NCBI GenBank assembly: GCA_045562575.1
Contig: JBJKVQ010000002.1
Span: forward strand, 1 to 14,427
Source of the DNA: UBA6952 sp045562575
GTDB lineage: Bacteria; Chloroflexota; Dehalococcoidia; Lucifugimonadales; UBA6952
Direction of reading: 5' to 3'
Length of the DNA: 14,427 bases
The notes under the pieces were generated by a model. The model did not search any database and had not been told where the DNA came from. It saw only the letters and a program-made list of their open reading frames with translations. Position 1 is the stretch's first letter, and every line of letters starts with the position of its first letter. Of the stretch, positions 1 to 7,830 are shown piece by piece. Both the position numbers and the translations under genes were made by a program.

Positions 1-680
1 TATTCAATTTCAATTTCAATTTCTTTATCAGGAGCATTTTGTGGGGATGTTGTTAAATTAAACATATCCTCTCTTGGTTTTCTATTTGGATCTTCTAATT
101 CACCAGCTTCATAGCTAATATGCATCAAATTAGCATCACTACTCCAAGGTCGACTTTTTGTTTGTTCTACTTCTATATTATATTTATCAGCATATTCAAT
201 AAGATCAGATCTACCTTGAAATTCTTCTAAGAATTCTGGATCTCTCCATGGTGAGTATATTCCAAATTCTGGTCCTAATGCACTAAAAGTGAATTCAAAT
301 CTTGCTTGATCATTACCTTTACCCGTAGCACCATGGGATAATAATTGTGCTTTTTCTTTTTTACCGATTTCAACTTGAGCTTTAGCTGTAAGTGGTCTTG
401 CAAGCGAAGTTCCAAGTAGGTATCTTCCTTCGTATAGTGCGTTAGCTTTTACAGATTCAAAAATAAAATTTTCAACAAATTCTTTTCTTAAATCTGGAAT
501 ATAGCTTTGTGTAGCACCGATACTTGTAGCTCTACTTTTTATTAATTCATAATCATCACCTTGGCCTAAGTTAGCTGTATAGGTTACAACCTCATATCCT
601 TTTTGGATAAGCCAATGTAAAATAACGGATGTATCTAAACCTCCACTGTAAGCTAATATAACTTTTTTAGATGATCCCAT
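1..680 (-). CDS. argG: Argininosuccinate synthase, N-terminal part (cut by window edge)
   Basis: ATP-dependent ligation of citrulline and aspartate to argininosuccinate, the seventh arginine step, in the cytosol. My translation from the ATG at 680 gives about 226 of the usual ~400 residues; the rest lies off the left edge. Visible are the PP-loop AYSGGLDTS (residues 10-18), ALYEGRY, LARPL, the HGATGKGNDQARFEF block, SPWRDPEF, and a PWSSDANLMHISYEAGELEDP-like segment. The last two resemble the subtype shared by some bacteria and animals rather than the E. coli enzyme. The gene follows argD with a single base between stop and start, so it is surely the same transcript and probably translationally coupled; GGA inside the end of argD can serve as its ribosome site. 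Identity is secure; only the C-terminal half is unseen. Confidence 0.95.
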   Translation of the reverse strand, partial: MGSSKKVILAYSGGLDTSVILHWLIQKGYEVVTYTANLGQGDDYELIKSRATSIGATQSYIPDLRKEFVENFIFESVKANALYEGRYLLGTSLARPLTAKAQVEIGKKEKAQLLSHGATGKGNDQARFEFTFSALGPEFGIYSPWRDPEFLEEFQGRSDLIEYADKYNIEVEQTKSRPWSSDANLMHISYEAGELEDPNRKPREDMFNLTTSPQNAPDKEIEIEIE

Positions 681-681
681 C

Positions 682-1881
682 TTATTCTTTTCCTTTAGCT
701 AATATAGTTTTAACACCTTCAACTATTAATTCTACAGCTTTATTCATTTCTTCTTGACTTACAGTAAGGGGCGGCATAAGTCTTATTGCATTAGGTCTTA
801 CAGGATTTAAAAGTAAACCTAATTCATTGCAAGTAGATACAAGTTCAGGTGCTATATCTTCAGTAAATTCAACTGCAATTAGTAATCCTCTACCGCGTAT
901 TTCACTTATGTTAGGAAGTGAATCGGTTGCTTTTTCAAGTAAATCTTTTAGATATTCACCACTATCTTTTGCATCTTTTTCGATACTATGATCAACAGCG
1001 AACTTTACTGCAGCATATGCTGCAGCTGTTGTTAGTACATTTCCACCAAATGTAGATCCATGGTCACCAGGTTCGAGTGCAGCTGCACTTTCTTTAGCAA
1101 GAAAAGCACCAATTGGGACTCCGCCTCCAAGTCCTTTCGCTAATGTTATAACATCTGGTTCAATACCAAATTGTTCGTAACCAAATAAAGTACCTGTTCG
1201 ACCAATTCCTGTTTGTACCTCGTCAAGTATAAGCAACATATTATTGTCTTCACACCATTGTTTAACATTTTTAAAAAATGATTGATCAGGTATATTTACT
1301 CCCCCCTCACCTTGGATGGGTTCAAGCATTACTGCACAAGTATTTTCGTTTGTTGCCTGTTTTATTGCTTCTAAATTATTGTATTCAACGTTAGTAAAAC
1401 CTTCATATAACGGTTGCCAATTTGCTTGGTAATGTGGCTGTCCAGTAGCTGAAATCATAGCCATAGTCCTGCCATGGAATGAATTTAAAGCAGTAATTAC
1501 ACCATATGCACCATTTTTATTTAATTTCCCATACTTACGTGCTAATTTAACTGCTCCTTCATTAGCCTCTGCACCGCTATTGGCAAAGAACACTCGATCA
1601 AGACAACTGTTTTCTACTAATAATTGAGCTAATTGTACTTGAGGTATAGTAAAAAATTGGTTAGAAGTCTGCATTAAGGTTTCAGCTTGAATTTTTATAG
1701 CTTCAACTATTGCAGGGTGGCAGTGTCCCAAATTATTAACTGCCCAACCAGAAGTAAAATCAAGATATTCTTTATTTTGATCATCCCAAACTTTAGTACC
1801 AAGCCCTTTAACAATGGTGACGGGTTGTCTTCTTACCACTTGCATATAATATTTTTTTTCTAAATCTTGCCATACAGACAT
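682..1881 (-). CDS. argD: Acetylornithine aminotransferase
   Basis: PLP-dependent class III aminotransferase that converts N-acetylglutamate semialdehyde to N-acetylornithine with glutamate as donor. Numbered from the ATG at 1881 (399 residues, normal length), the PLP-phosphate motif NSGAEANEGAVK lies near 101-112, the PLP-nitrogen Asp is in LILDEVQTG (D220), the Schiff-base Lys is K249 in TLAKGLGGG, and STFGGN is near 276. An in-frame ATG exists at 1914, but I chose 1881 because a near-perfect ribosome site (AAGGAGGAG) sits just before it and the extra 11 residues (MDFTIRTRRRL) are not family-like. It lies between argB (44-base gap) and argG (1-base gap). A closely related role, succinyldiaminopimelate or succinylornithine transamination, cannot be excluded, but the operon makes arginine the clear choice. 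Confidence 0.94.
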   Translation of the reverse strand: MSVWQDLEKKYYMQVVRRQPVTIVKGLGTKVWDDQNKEYLDFTSGWAVNNLGHCHPAIVEAIKIQAETLMQTSNQFFTIPQVQLAQLLVENSCLDRVFFANSGAEANEGAVKLARKYGKLNKNGAYGVITALNSFHGRTMAMISATGQPHYQANWQPLYEGFTNVEYNNLEAIKQATNENTCAVMLEPIQGEGGVNIPDQSFFKNVKQWCEDNNMLLILDEVQTGIGRTGTLFGYEQFGIEPDVITLAKGLGGGVPIGAFLAKESAAALEPGDHGSTFGGNVLTTAAAYAAVKFAVDHSIEKDAKDSGEYLKDLLEKATDSLPNISEIRGRGLLIAVEFTEDIAPELVSTCNELGLLLNPVRPNAIRLMPPLTVSQEEMNKAVELIVEGVKTILAKGKE

Positions 1882-1885
1882 TAAT

Positions 1886-1894
1886 CTCCTCCTT
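1886..1894 (-). promoter_or_regulatory. Strong ribosome binding site deciding the argD start
   Basis: Read on the minus strand this is AAGGAGGAG followed by TTA and the ATG at 1881. It is one of the two best anti-16S matches in the window and lies inside the longer open frame that begins at 1914, so it argues for the shorter ArgD. Confidence 0.8.
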
Positions 1895-1925
1895 GTTCGT
1901 ATCGTAAAATCCATCTATGTGTATA

Positions 1926-2714
1926 TTATGAAACTAGAAACTTTGTCCCGACACTTTCTGAATTCTTTATGATCGATGTTAAATTCCCATACTTAGTACC
2001 ATTAATTATAAATGATTCTACGCTTGATTCTAACGCATCAATGCAAGAATTTATTTTTGGAATCATACCACTCTTGGCAGTTCCATTACTAATTAAACTT
2101 TTTGATTGCTCAATAGTCAGAGTATCAATCAATTCAGAATTATGATCTAGTACTCCATCTACATCGGTTAAAAAGATCAATTTTTTTGCATGTAAGCTTA
2201 CTGCTAGTGCACTCGCTGCTGTATCTCCATTTATGTTTAAAAGAGGAGGATTTACATTTGAGCTATTAATCGCTATCGGTGCTATCACGGGAAGATATTC
2301 TTCATTTAATAATAACTGGATAAATTCACTATTAGTATTAGTTATATTCCCGACATATCCATGTGTTTGATCTAAAAATTGTGCAGTAAAAATATTATCA
2401 TCAATACCACTTAAGCCAATCGCTTTACAGTTTTGATTTATAATTGAAGCAACAATAGTTTTATTAACTAATCCACCCAAGACTGCCGTAACAATTTGAA
2501 TAGAGTCTTTATCTGTCACACGCAAACCATCAATGAAATCGGTCTTAATCTCAAGTTTGTTCATCCAATCAGATATTAACGCTCCTCCACCATGTACAAT
2601 TACTAGAGGAAATCCAGACAAATGAAGTTCTGCAATTTCTTTGAGATTATTATCCATCTCAGATAAAGTGCTACCACCAAGTTTTATAACTACTATCTCT
2701 TTCATTTCTTTCAT
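1926..2714 (-). CDS. argB: N-acetylglutamate kinase
   Basis: Amino-acid-kinase fold enzyme that phosphorylates N-acetylglutamate, the second arginine step and the usual control point. Visible are K11 in KLGGS (phosphate binding), VHGGG (40-44), the substrate Arg in GLRVT (R65), INGDTAA with D164, FLTDVDGVL (181-189) and K220 in SGMIPK. All catalytic residues are in place. At 262 residues it begins almost directly with the first strand (MKEMKEIVVIKLGGS). It therefore lacks the N-terminal helix that arginine-inhibited hexameric kinases use for assembly, and resembles the short, arginine-insensitive E. coli type. The start may be M1 (2714) or M4 (2705); neither has a strong ribosome site. It lies 24 bases downstream of argJ and 44 upstream of argD. 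Confidence 0.94.
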   Translation of the reverse strand: MKEMKEIVVIKLGGSTLSEMDNNLKEIAELHLSGFPLVIVHGGGALISDWMNKLEIKTDFIDGLRVTDKDSIQIVTAVLGGLVNKTIVASIINQNCKAIGLSGIDDNIFTAQFLDQTHGYVGNITNTNSEFIQLLLNEEYLPVIAPIAINSSNVNPPLLNINGDTAASALAVSLHAKKLIFLTDVDGVLDHNSELIDTLTIEQSKSLISNGTAKSGMIPKINSCIDALESSVESFIINGTKYGNLTSIIKNSESVGTKFLVS

Positions 2715-2738
2715 TCTTGAAGGAATTAATTAATTAGA

Positions 2739-3950
2739 TTAGGTAGTATATGCGCTATTGAAATGGACATATTCTTCAGAAAGATTACAACCCCAAGCTG
2801 ATGCGGAACTTTCTCCTAAGTTCAGGTTAATTCTAAACGTAATTTCAGAATTGACCATTTGTTGAATAATTGCATCCTTGAAAAAAGGTATTGGTAGCCC
2901 ATCTTCTAGTATACAAATGTCATTAATGTATACTGATAATTTATTTTCATCAACTTCAGCTATACTACTTCCTAATGAGGCTAGTAATCTACCCCAGTTT
3001 GGATCATTTCCATGTACAGCTGTTTTGACTAGACTAGAACTTGATATTGTTCTAGCTGCATCACGAGCTTCTTCAATATTATTAGCATTTTCGATTGTAA
3101 CTTGAAATAATTTTGTTGCTCCCTCGCCATCTCGAACCATTTCTTTAGCTAAATATTGAACAACTTCCTTTATTGCATTTTGTATATCTTCCTGTTCAGG
3201 AGATTCGTAGGTAATAATTTCTCCACCTGCTGCTCCATTACTGAGAATTATATAAGAGTCGTTAGTGCTCATATCTCCATCAACACTGATCATATTAAAA
3301 GATTCATCAGCAGTTTGTTTTACGATATCTTGCAAAAGGTTTTGTTCTATAGGTGCATCAGTTGTTACCACTGATAACATCGTAGCCATATTAGGATGAA
3401 TCATTCCAGTACCTTTACAAACTCCACCGATTTTAAATTCTCTACCATTTGTTGATACTGTCACAGAGCATTCTTTTGGTTTGGTGTCAGTAGTCATCAT
3501 AGCTTTAGCATATAATTGACCAGAATTAGGTTGAAATTCAATTTTCTGAAGAGCAGTTCTTATTAAAGCCATTGGTAATTCAACCCCAATAATTCCTGTA
3601 CTAAGAAATGCAACATTTACAGGTTTAATATTAAGTTTACTAGCTGTTAATTGAATAACTTCTTCAGCATCTAATTTCCCTGCATTTCCTACACCGGCAT
3701 TTGCAATACCACTATTAACAGTTACTGCTTGAACATGTCCTTTTAAAACATTATCTCTTGATACACTGATTGAGGGAGAAATAACTTTGTTAGTTGTGAA
3801 AACGCCAGCCGAAACACATGGGGTGTTTGACCATACGATACCCAAGTCATACTTATCTTTGGCGTATGTTTTCATTCCAGCATAAGTCGCACCTGCTTCA
3901 AATCCTTGAACGTCAGTTACTGACCCGTCATTTATAAAATTTAAGACCAT
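2739..3950 (-). CDS. argJ: Glutamate N-acetyltransferase (ornithine acetyltransferase), possibly bifunctional
   Basis: ArgJ moves the acetyl group from N-acetylornithine to glutamate, giving ornithine and recycling the acetyl donor (cyclic pathway); some members also use acetyl-CoA to make N-acetylglutamate. The 403-residue length is normal. The self-cleavage site and nucleophile are seen as GMIHPNMAT|MLS, with Thr190 becoming the N-terminus of the beta chain; the oxyanion-hole motif STGIIG is at 117-122, and KGTGM is just upstream of the cleavage site. The ATG at 3950 has GGGAG about 12 bases upstream, rather far but with no better start nearby. It is the first gene of the visible arg operon; argC, often placed just before argJ, is not there. 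Whether it is mono- or bifunctional cannot be told from sequence. Confidence 0.95.
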   Translation of the reverse strand: MVLNFINDGSVTDVQGFEAGATYAGMKTYAKDKYDLGIVWSNTPCVSAGVFTTNKVISPSISVSRDNVLKGHVQAVTVNSGIANAGVGNAGKLDAEEVIQLTASKLNIKPVNVAFLSTGIIGVELPMALIRTALQKIEFQPNSGQLYAKAMMTTDTKPKECSVTVSTNGREFKIGGVCKGTGMIHPNMATMLSVVTTDAPIEQNLLQDIVKQTADESFNMISVDGDMSTNDSYIILSNGAAGGEIITYESPEQEDIQNAIKEVVQYLAKEMVRDGEGATKLFQVTIENANNIEEARDAARTISSSSLVKTAVHGNDPNWGRLLASLGSSIAEVDENKLSVYINDICILEDGLPIPFFKDAIIQQMVNSEITFRINLNLGESSASAWGCNLSEEYVHFNSAYTT

Positions 3951-4074
3951 TTCGTTATAAAACTCCCTTTTATTTGTCTTACAAAGAATGTGGAGTATAG
4001 CATAATAACTACCTTTTCGCTAATACTTAGAATAAATAATTTAAGGATAGTATTCACTATCCAAGGATATATAT
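3951..4074. promoter_or_regulatory. Divergent control region, arg operon / CoA-transferase pair
   Basis: This 124-base AT-rich gap separates the minus-strand argJ and the plus-strand CoA-transferase, so promoters for both units should lie here. On the minus strand a TATACT near 3993-3998 could be a -10 box for argJ, and on the plus strand TAGAAT (4028-4033) could be one for the other unit. Neither has a convincing -35 partner. The clearest structure is the inverted repeat at 4045-4062, listed separately. Confidence 0.35.
4045..4062. repeat. Perfect inverted repeat, candidate operator or 5' hairpin
   Basis: GGATAGT and its exact complement ACTATCC are separated by ATTC, giving an 18-base palindrome with 7-base arms. 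It ends 12 bases before the ATG at 4075 and directly abuts that gene's ribosome site (AAGGA, 4063-4067). It could be a repressor site in the divergent region, or fold in the mRNA next to the ribosome site. No T-run follows, so it is not a typical terminator. Confidence 0.4.
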
Positions 4075-5220
4075 ATGCTAGAAGATTTAAGAGTAATTGA
4101 TTTAAGTAATCGAGTGTCAGGATCATATGCTTCTAAATTATTAGCTTCTCTAGGAGCGTACGTTATAAAGGTTGAAAAACCTAATATTGGTGATCGATCT
4201 AGAAGTATTGGGCCTTTCATGCTGAAATCAATGTATAAAGAATCCAGTTTATTATTTAAATATCTAAATATTGGCAAAAAAAGTATTACACTTGATATAA
4301 CTACGACCACTGGAAGAAAAATATTTCAAGATCTACTTTCTGTTGTAGATATAGTAATTGATGACTCAAATACAGAGATACTGGTAAATACTATATGTAT
4401 TTCTAATCCTTCAATCATACTATCTTCGATTAGCGATTTTGGAAAGAACGGACCTTATGGTGGTTTTAAAGGGAATGATTTAATAAACCAAGGTTTATCG
4501 GGTCTCTTACAAACTATGGGACTTCCTAGTAAAGAACCATTAAAGGTGGGGGGTAATTCTGGAGAATATGCTGTTGGTATTAGTATGTTTTCAGGCATTT
4601 TGATTTCATTGCTTTTTAGAGATTCCAGTGTATTAGGTAATAACATAGTAGAAACATCTGGATTACAAACATTAGCTCTTGCACAAATTCATAATTCTAT
4701 AAATTCTCAATTTAGAGGTGAAGATAATGTTCGGAGAGATAGCCCTCTTCTCAAAGCCAAAAATGGTTGGGTCACAATGGGTTTAGCTACTGGTTCCAGA
4801 GATGATACTTGGCACAATTTTTGCCAGATACTAGAAATGCCTGAATTGATCAATGATTCAAGATTTTCTTCTATGGAGCTAAGGCGGAAAAATGAATCTG
4901 AGCTCAACCAAATTCTTGAAGAATGGGTTTTAAATCAGGATAAGGAAGAAATTTATCACAAATTACAAAATATAAGTACTATAGCTGGATATGTTGCAGA
5001 ACCAGAAGATTTATTACATTCAGACCAATTGTTAGAGCGAGAATTTTTTAATAACCTTGATGGAATGTTGTACCCAGGCATTCCTTTTTTGATTGATAAT
5101 GTAAGACCAAGTTTAGATAAAGCACCTTTACTTGGTGAAAACAATATAGATATATATTGTGATTTATTGGGATATAAAATTTCAGATGTGTCGTTGTTGC
5201 ATCAATCAGGAGTGGTTTGA
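4075..5220 (+). CDS. CaiB/BaiF (family III) CoA-transferase with Glu at the nucleophile position
   Basis: Members move CoA between carboxylic acids through an acyl-Asp intermediate, or in the racemase branch epimerise acyl-CoAs. The family start LEDLRVIDLSNRVSGSYASKLLASLGA and VIKVEKP are clear (residues 2-35), followed by GKKSITLDI (67-75), SISDFGKNGPY (118-128) and LLFRDSS (179-185). At 381 residues it is on the short side of normal. In the conserved stretch GEYAVGISMFSGILISL (163-179), which in the family reads GD-x3-G...GILAAL, the nucleophilic Asp is replaced by Glu164. The GxG of the usual RTGxG turn (LGNN, 187-190) and the glycine-rich loop are also poorly kept. The ATG at 4075 has AAGGA 7 bases upstream. 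The next gene, a second family III protein, starts 4 bases after its stop. Substrate unknown; it may be the non-catalytic or altered half of a heteromer. Confidence 0.85.
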   Translation: MLEDLRVIDLSNRVSGSYASKLLASLGAYVIKVEKPNIGDRSRSIGPFMLKSMYKESSLLFKYLNIGKKSITLDITTTTGRKIFQDLLSVVDIVIDDSNTEILVNTICISNPSIILSSISDFGKNGPYGGFKGNDLINQGLSGLLQTMGLPSKEPLKVGGNSGEYAVGISMFSGILISLLFRDSSVLGNNIVETSGLQTLALAQIHNSINSQFRGEDNVRRDSPLLKAKNGWVTMGLATGSRDDTWHNFCQILEMPELINDSRFSSMELRRKNESELNQILEEWVLNQDKEEIYHKLQNISTIAGYVAEPEDLLHSDQLLEREFFNNLDGMLYPGIPFLIDNVRPSLDKAPLLGENNIDIYCDLLGYKISDVSLLHQSGVV

Positions 5221-5224
5221 ATTT

Positions 5225-6481
5225 ATGAATAATTTACTAAATGGACTGAGAATATTGGACTTAACACAAGTTGCAGCAGGTCCATATACTACTATGCTCA
5301 TGGGTTATTTTGGTGCAGATGTAATAAAGATTGAGTCTTCTTCTCGAATGGATATTAATAGAGGACCTGTAAAGCCATCGCCTGCAACTCACACTGTTTA
5401 CCCTAATAACAATCCTAGTAATCAACCTTGGAATCTTGCAGCTCATCATATACAAAGAAATGTCAATAAATTATGTATAACATTAGATCTTTCTCAGGCT
5501 GAAGGGAAAAAACAGATATACGAACTGATCAAAATAAGTGATGTTTTTATAGAAAACTTTAGAGCATCAGTAGTAGATCGTTTAGAATTAGATTATGAAT
5601 CTGTAAGAAAGATCAATCCAAGTATCATTTATGCAAAAATTAGTAGTCAGGGTAATACCGGAAAAGAAAAAAATTATGGTTCTTTAGGTTCTACCCTAGA
5701 ACAAACTGGAGGTTTAGCATCAGTTACTGGTTATTTGGGCAATAACCCACTATTAACAAATGAAACATTTCCAGATCCTATGGTAGGTTTATTTTCTGTA
5801 GGAATAATATTAAGTGCTATACGTAGAAGGCAAATGTTTGGGAAAGGTTGTTTTATTGATTTATCACAAAGAGAATTAACTGTAAATTTGATTGGAGAAC
5901 ATATATTAGAATCACAATCGGATATTCAGATTCCAAAGTTGTTAGGTAATAGCCATAAAATATTTGCTCCTCAAGGAGTTTATAAATGTTTAGGTGAAGA
6001 TGATTGGATAACTATTTCTATTAGTAGTGATAAGGAATGGGTAACCCTTTGTAATATTATGAATAAGGAAAATCTAATCAAAAAGAAAGAGTATAAAACT
6101 GCTTTTGATCGTCATAAATATAGCAAACAAATTGATGTAATTATTAATGAATGGACAGCTTCTAAAACAAAATACAAATTGATGACATTATTACAAGAAG
6201 CTGATATTGCTGCAGGTGTTGTATCAAAAGGTAGAGAAGTTGTTAATGATCCACAATTAAACTTTTTACACTTTTGGGATAATGTTAATCATCCACACGC
6301 AGGTAACTATAAACAGGTGACTACCCCATGGAATTTTTCGAACTTTGCAAGAAATATAACAACTCCAGCTCATAATTTAGGAGAGGATAATCAAAATATT
6401 TTCCAAAACTTTCTTGGACTAGATAATAACAAATACCAATACTTATTAGATAGTAATATCATAGGTGGAAATCCCTCATAA
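5225..6481 (+). CDS. CaiB/BaiF (family III) CoA-transferase, canonical Asp present
   Basis: The second member of the pair, 418 residues from the ATG at 5225. I preferred this over an upstream in-frame start inside the previous gene because family homology begins at once (LLNGLRILDLTQVAAGPYTTM) and an AGGAG lies at 5208-5212. ADVIKIES (31-38), NKLCITLDL (81-89), DVFIENFR (106-113), YAKISSQGN (136-144) and GKGCFIDLSQRE are family features. The catalytic Asp is D184 in FPDPMVGLFSVGIILSA. The insert PATHTVYPNNNPSNQPWN (residues 53-70) makes the early region longer than in its neighbour. The spacing of 4 bases from the first gene implies translational coupling and possibly a mixed oligomer, as known for succinyl-CoA:malate CoA-transferase SmtAB and benzylsuccinate CoA-transferase BbsEF. 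The end overlaps the convergent carrier gene by 6 bases. Substrate not determinable. Confidence 0.88.
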   Translation: MNNLLNGLRILDLTQVAAGPYTTMLMGYFGADVIKIESSSRMDINRGPVKPSPATHTVYPNNNPSNQPWNLAAHHIQRNVNKLCITLDLSQAEGKKQIYELIKISDVFIENFRASVVDRLELDYESVRKINPSIIYAKISSQGNTGKEKNYGSLGSTLEQTGGLASVTGYLGNNPLLTNETFPDPMVGLFSVGIILSAIRRRQMFGKGCFIDLSQRELTVNLIGEHILESQSDIQIPKLLGNSHKIFAPQGVYKCLGEDDWITISISSDKEWVTLCNIMNKENLIKKKEYKTAFDRHKYSKQIDVIINEWTASKTKYKLMTLLQEADIAAGVVSKGREVVNDPQLNFLHFWDNVNHPHAGNYKQVTTPWNFSNFARNITTPAHNLGEDNQNIFQNFLGLDNNKYQYLLDSNIIGGNPS

Positions 6482-7717
6482 ATTAGGCAGTTTAGGTGGT
6501 TTTGAAACAAATACCAGTACGGTTGCTATAGAGATAACAATCAAAAATAAAACTAATGAAAGAAAATAGTTTCCTGTAGAGTCATAAAGAACTCCAGAAG
6601 CGATAGGTCCGATTGCTTGCCCACCAGTTTGTATAGGTAAGGAAACTCCTCGAATTACTCCTAGACTTTCTCTTCCATAATAATCAGCCCATAGTACATT
6701 TATTAAGGTAGACATACCTCCTAGGCCATTTCCAAAAACCAATGCTGAAATAACGCCTAAGAAAAATGTATCTGCTTGAATCATTATTATCACACCAAGA
6801 GCCATGAATAATGACGAAAAGGTAGCCATTAACCTTGCTGAAAATTTTGCTGTAAACAAAGGAAAGAGAAATCCACCTGTTGCACTGGATAAAGCGAAGA
6901 TACTTACGATACTCGCTGCTTGTGAATAGGGTATCCCTTGATCATGATAATAAGGTGCCTGATGGAGACTAATACCAGCCTGCACCATAAATCCAAAACC
7001 TGCAAACGTCATAAGGAACCACATAGTAGGAGTTCGCAAAGCTTGTTTTAATGTGTAAGAAGTTTCTACTACTATGTTGGATTTAGATGAATTTGTATTA
7101 TTATCAGGCATTAATCCAATATCTTCTGGTTTTCTTACCATTAATGCTCCTGGAGGTATGACACCAATAATTAAAACCATTACTCCTAAAAATATCCAAG
7201 CAGACGGCCAATTTTGAGAGACGATAATTGATTTAGCAATAAATGGAATAAGGGCTAGCCCTATACCTTGACTTACTTGAAGAATTGCTAAGGTTATTGC
7301 TCTTTTGGTTACAAACCAGTTACTTACAGCGATTTGAGGTGCGATCATTAATGGACCAGCAAACATTGCTCTTCCACAAATATAAAAAACATAAAAATAA
7401 ACTATAGATTCTACTTGAGATATTGCTATAGCAGAAATAGCAACAATAAGGGAACTAAATGCCATAACAAGTGATGTTCCATACCGATCTATTCCTTTTC
7501 CAATTATAGGAGAAACAAATGCACCTACAAATCCACCAATACTTACTGCCCCAGAAAAAGCCGTTCTACTCCAGTTTAATTCATCACTCATTGGTGTTAT
7601 AAATACTGAAAGTGTTGCAACAGCCATAACCGGGCGTACAGCAGACATGGATGTAGAAATCAGTAATATTATCCATCCATAGTAGATCGGTGATTTATTT
7701 GCAATGTATTGTTTCAT
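6476..7717 (-). CDS. MFS transporter, oxalate/formate antiporter or monocarboxylate type
   Basis: A 413-residue inner-membrane carrier whose hydrophobic profile fits 12 segments in two halves with a polar central loop (about 195-228). Family marks: YYGWIILL opening helix 1 (12-19), LNWSRTAFSGAVSIG before helix 2 (48-61), the MFS motif A variant GKGIDRYG (73-80), and RKPEDIGLMPD at the start of the central loop (195-205), very typical of the OFA/MCT branch. This branch carries small carboxylates by proton symport or antiport; the actual cargo is unknown. It is convergent with the CoA-transferase pair, so it is not co-transcribed, but the adjacency suggests related substrates. A TATAAT on the minus strand (7764-7769) is a possible -10 box without a good -35. 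The ribosome site is weak (AAAGAAACT before the ATG). Confidence 0.85.
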   Translation of the reverse strand: MKQYIANKSPIYYGWIILLISTSMSAVRPVMAVATLSVFITPMSDELNWSRTAFSGAVSIGGFVGAFVSPIIGKGIDRYGTSLVMAFSSLIVAISAIAISQVESIVYFYVFYICGRAMFAGPLMIAPQIAVSNWFVTKRAITLAILQVSQGIGLALIPFIAKSIIVSQNWPSAWIFLGVMVLIIGVIPPGALMVRKPEDIGLMPDNNTNSSKSNIVVETSYTLKQALRTPTMWFLMTFAGFGFMVQAGISLHQAPYYHDQGIPYSQAASIVSIFALSSATGGFLFPLFTAKFSARLMATFSSLFMALGVIIMIQADTFFLGVISALVFGNGLGGMSTLINVLWADYYGRESLGVIRGVSLPIQTGGQAIGPIASGVLYDSTGNYFLSLVLFLIVISIATVLVFVSKPPKLPNL

Positions 7718-7830
7718 AGTTTCTTTGTGTGTATTGTTATTAGAGAATCTTGGATTATTCTAAATTATATTGTGCCAATGATATATACATATTGATTGAC
7801 TATTGTTTGGTATTTGAATAAGAGGCAGAA

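Noticed and set aside
5..22. Three tandem CAATTT hexamers at the left edge
   Set aside because: They encode the Glu-Ile alternation of a beta strand in ArgG that is also acidic/aliphatic in other ArgG proteins, so this is coding sequence and not a regulatory or unstable repeat.
2878..3374. Short plus-strand open frames inside argJ
   Set aside because: argJ is fully intact and conserved on the minus strand here; the opposite frames carry no motif.
4030..4043. GAAT-AAAT-AATTT stretch resembling half of an ArgR box upstream of argJ
   Set aside because: The match to the ARG-box palindrome is partial and expected by chance in AT-rich DNA; it has no second box nearby.
5159..5224. Longer second CoA-transferase starting inside the first gene
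   Set aside because: The 22 added residues are Cys- and Trp-rich and not family-like, and homology starts directly after the ATG at 5225.
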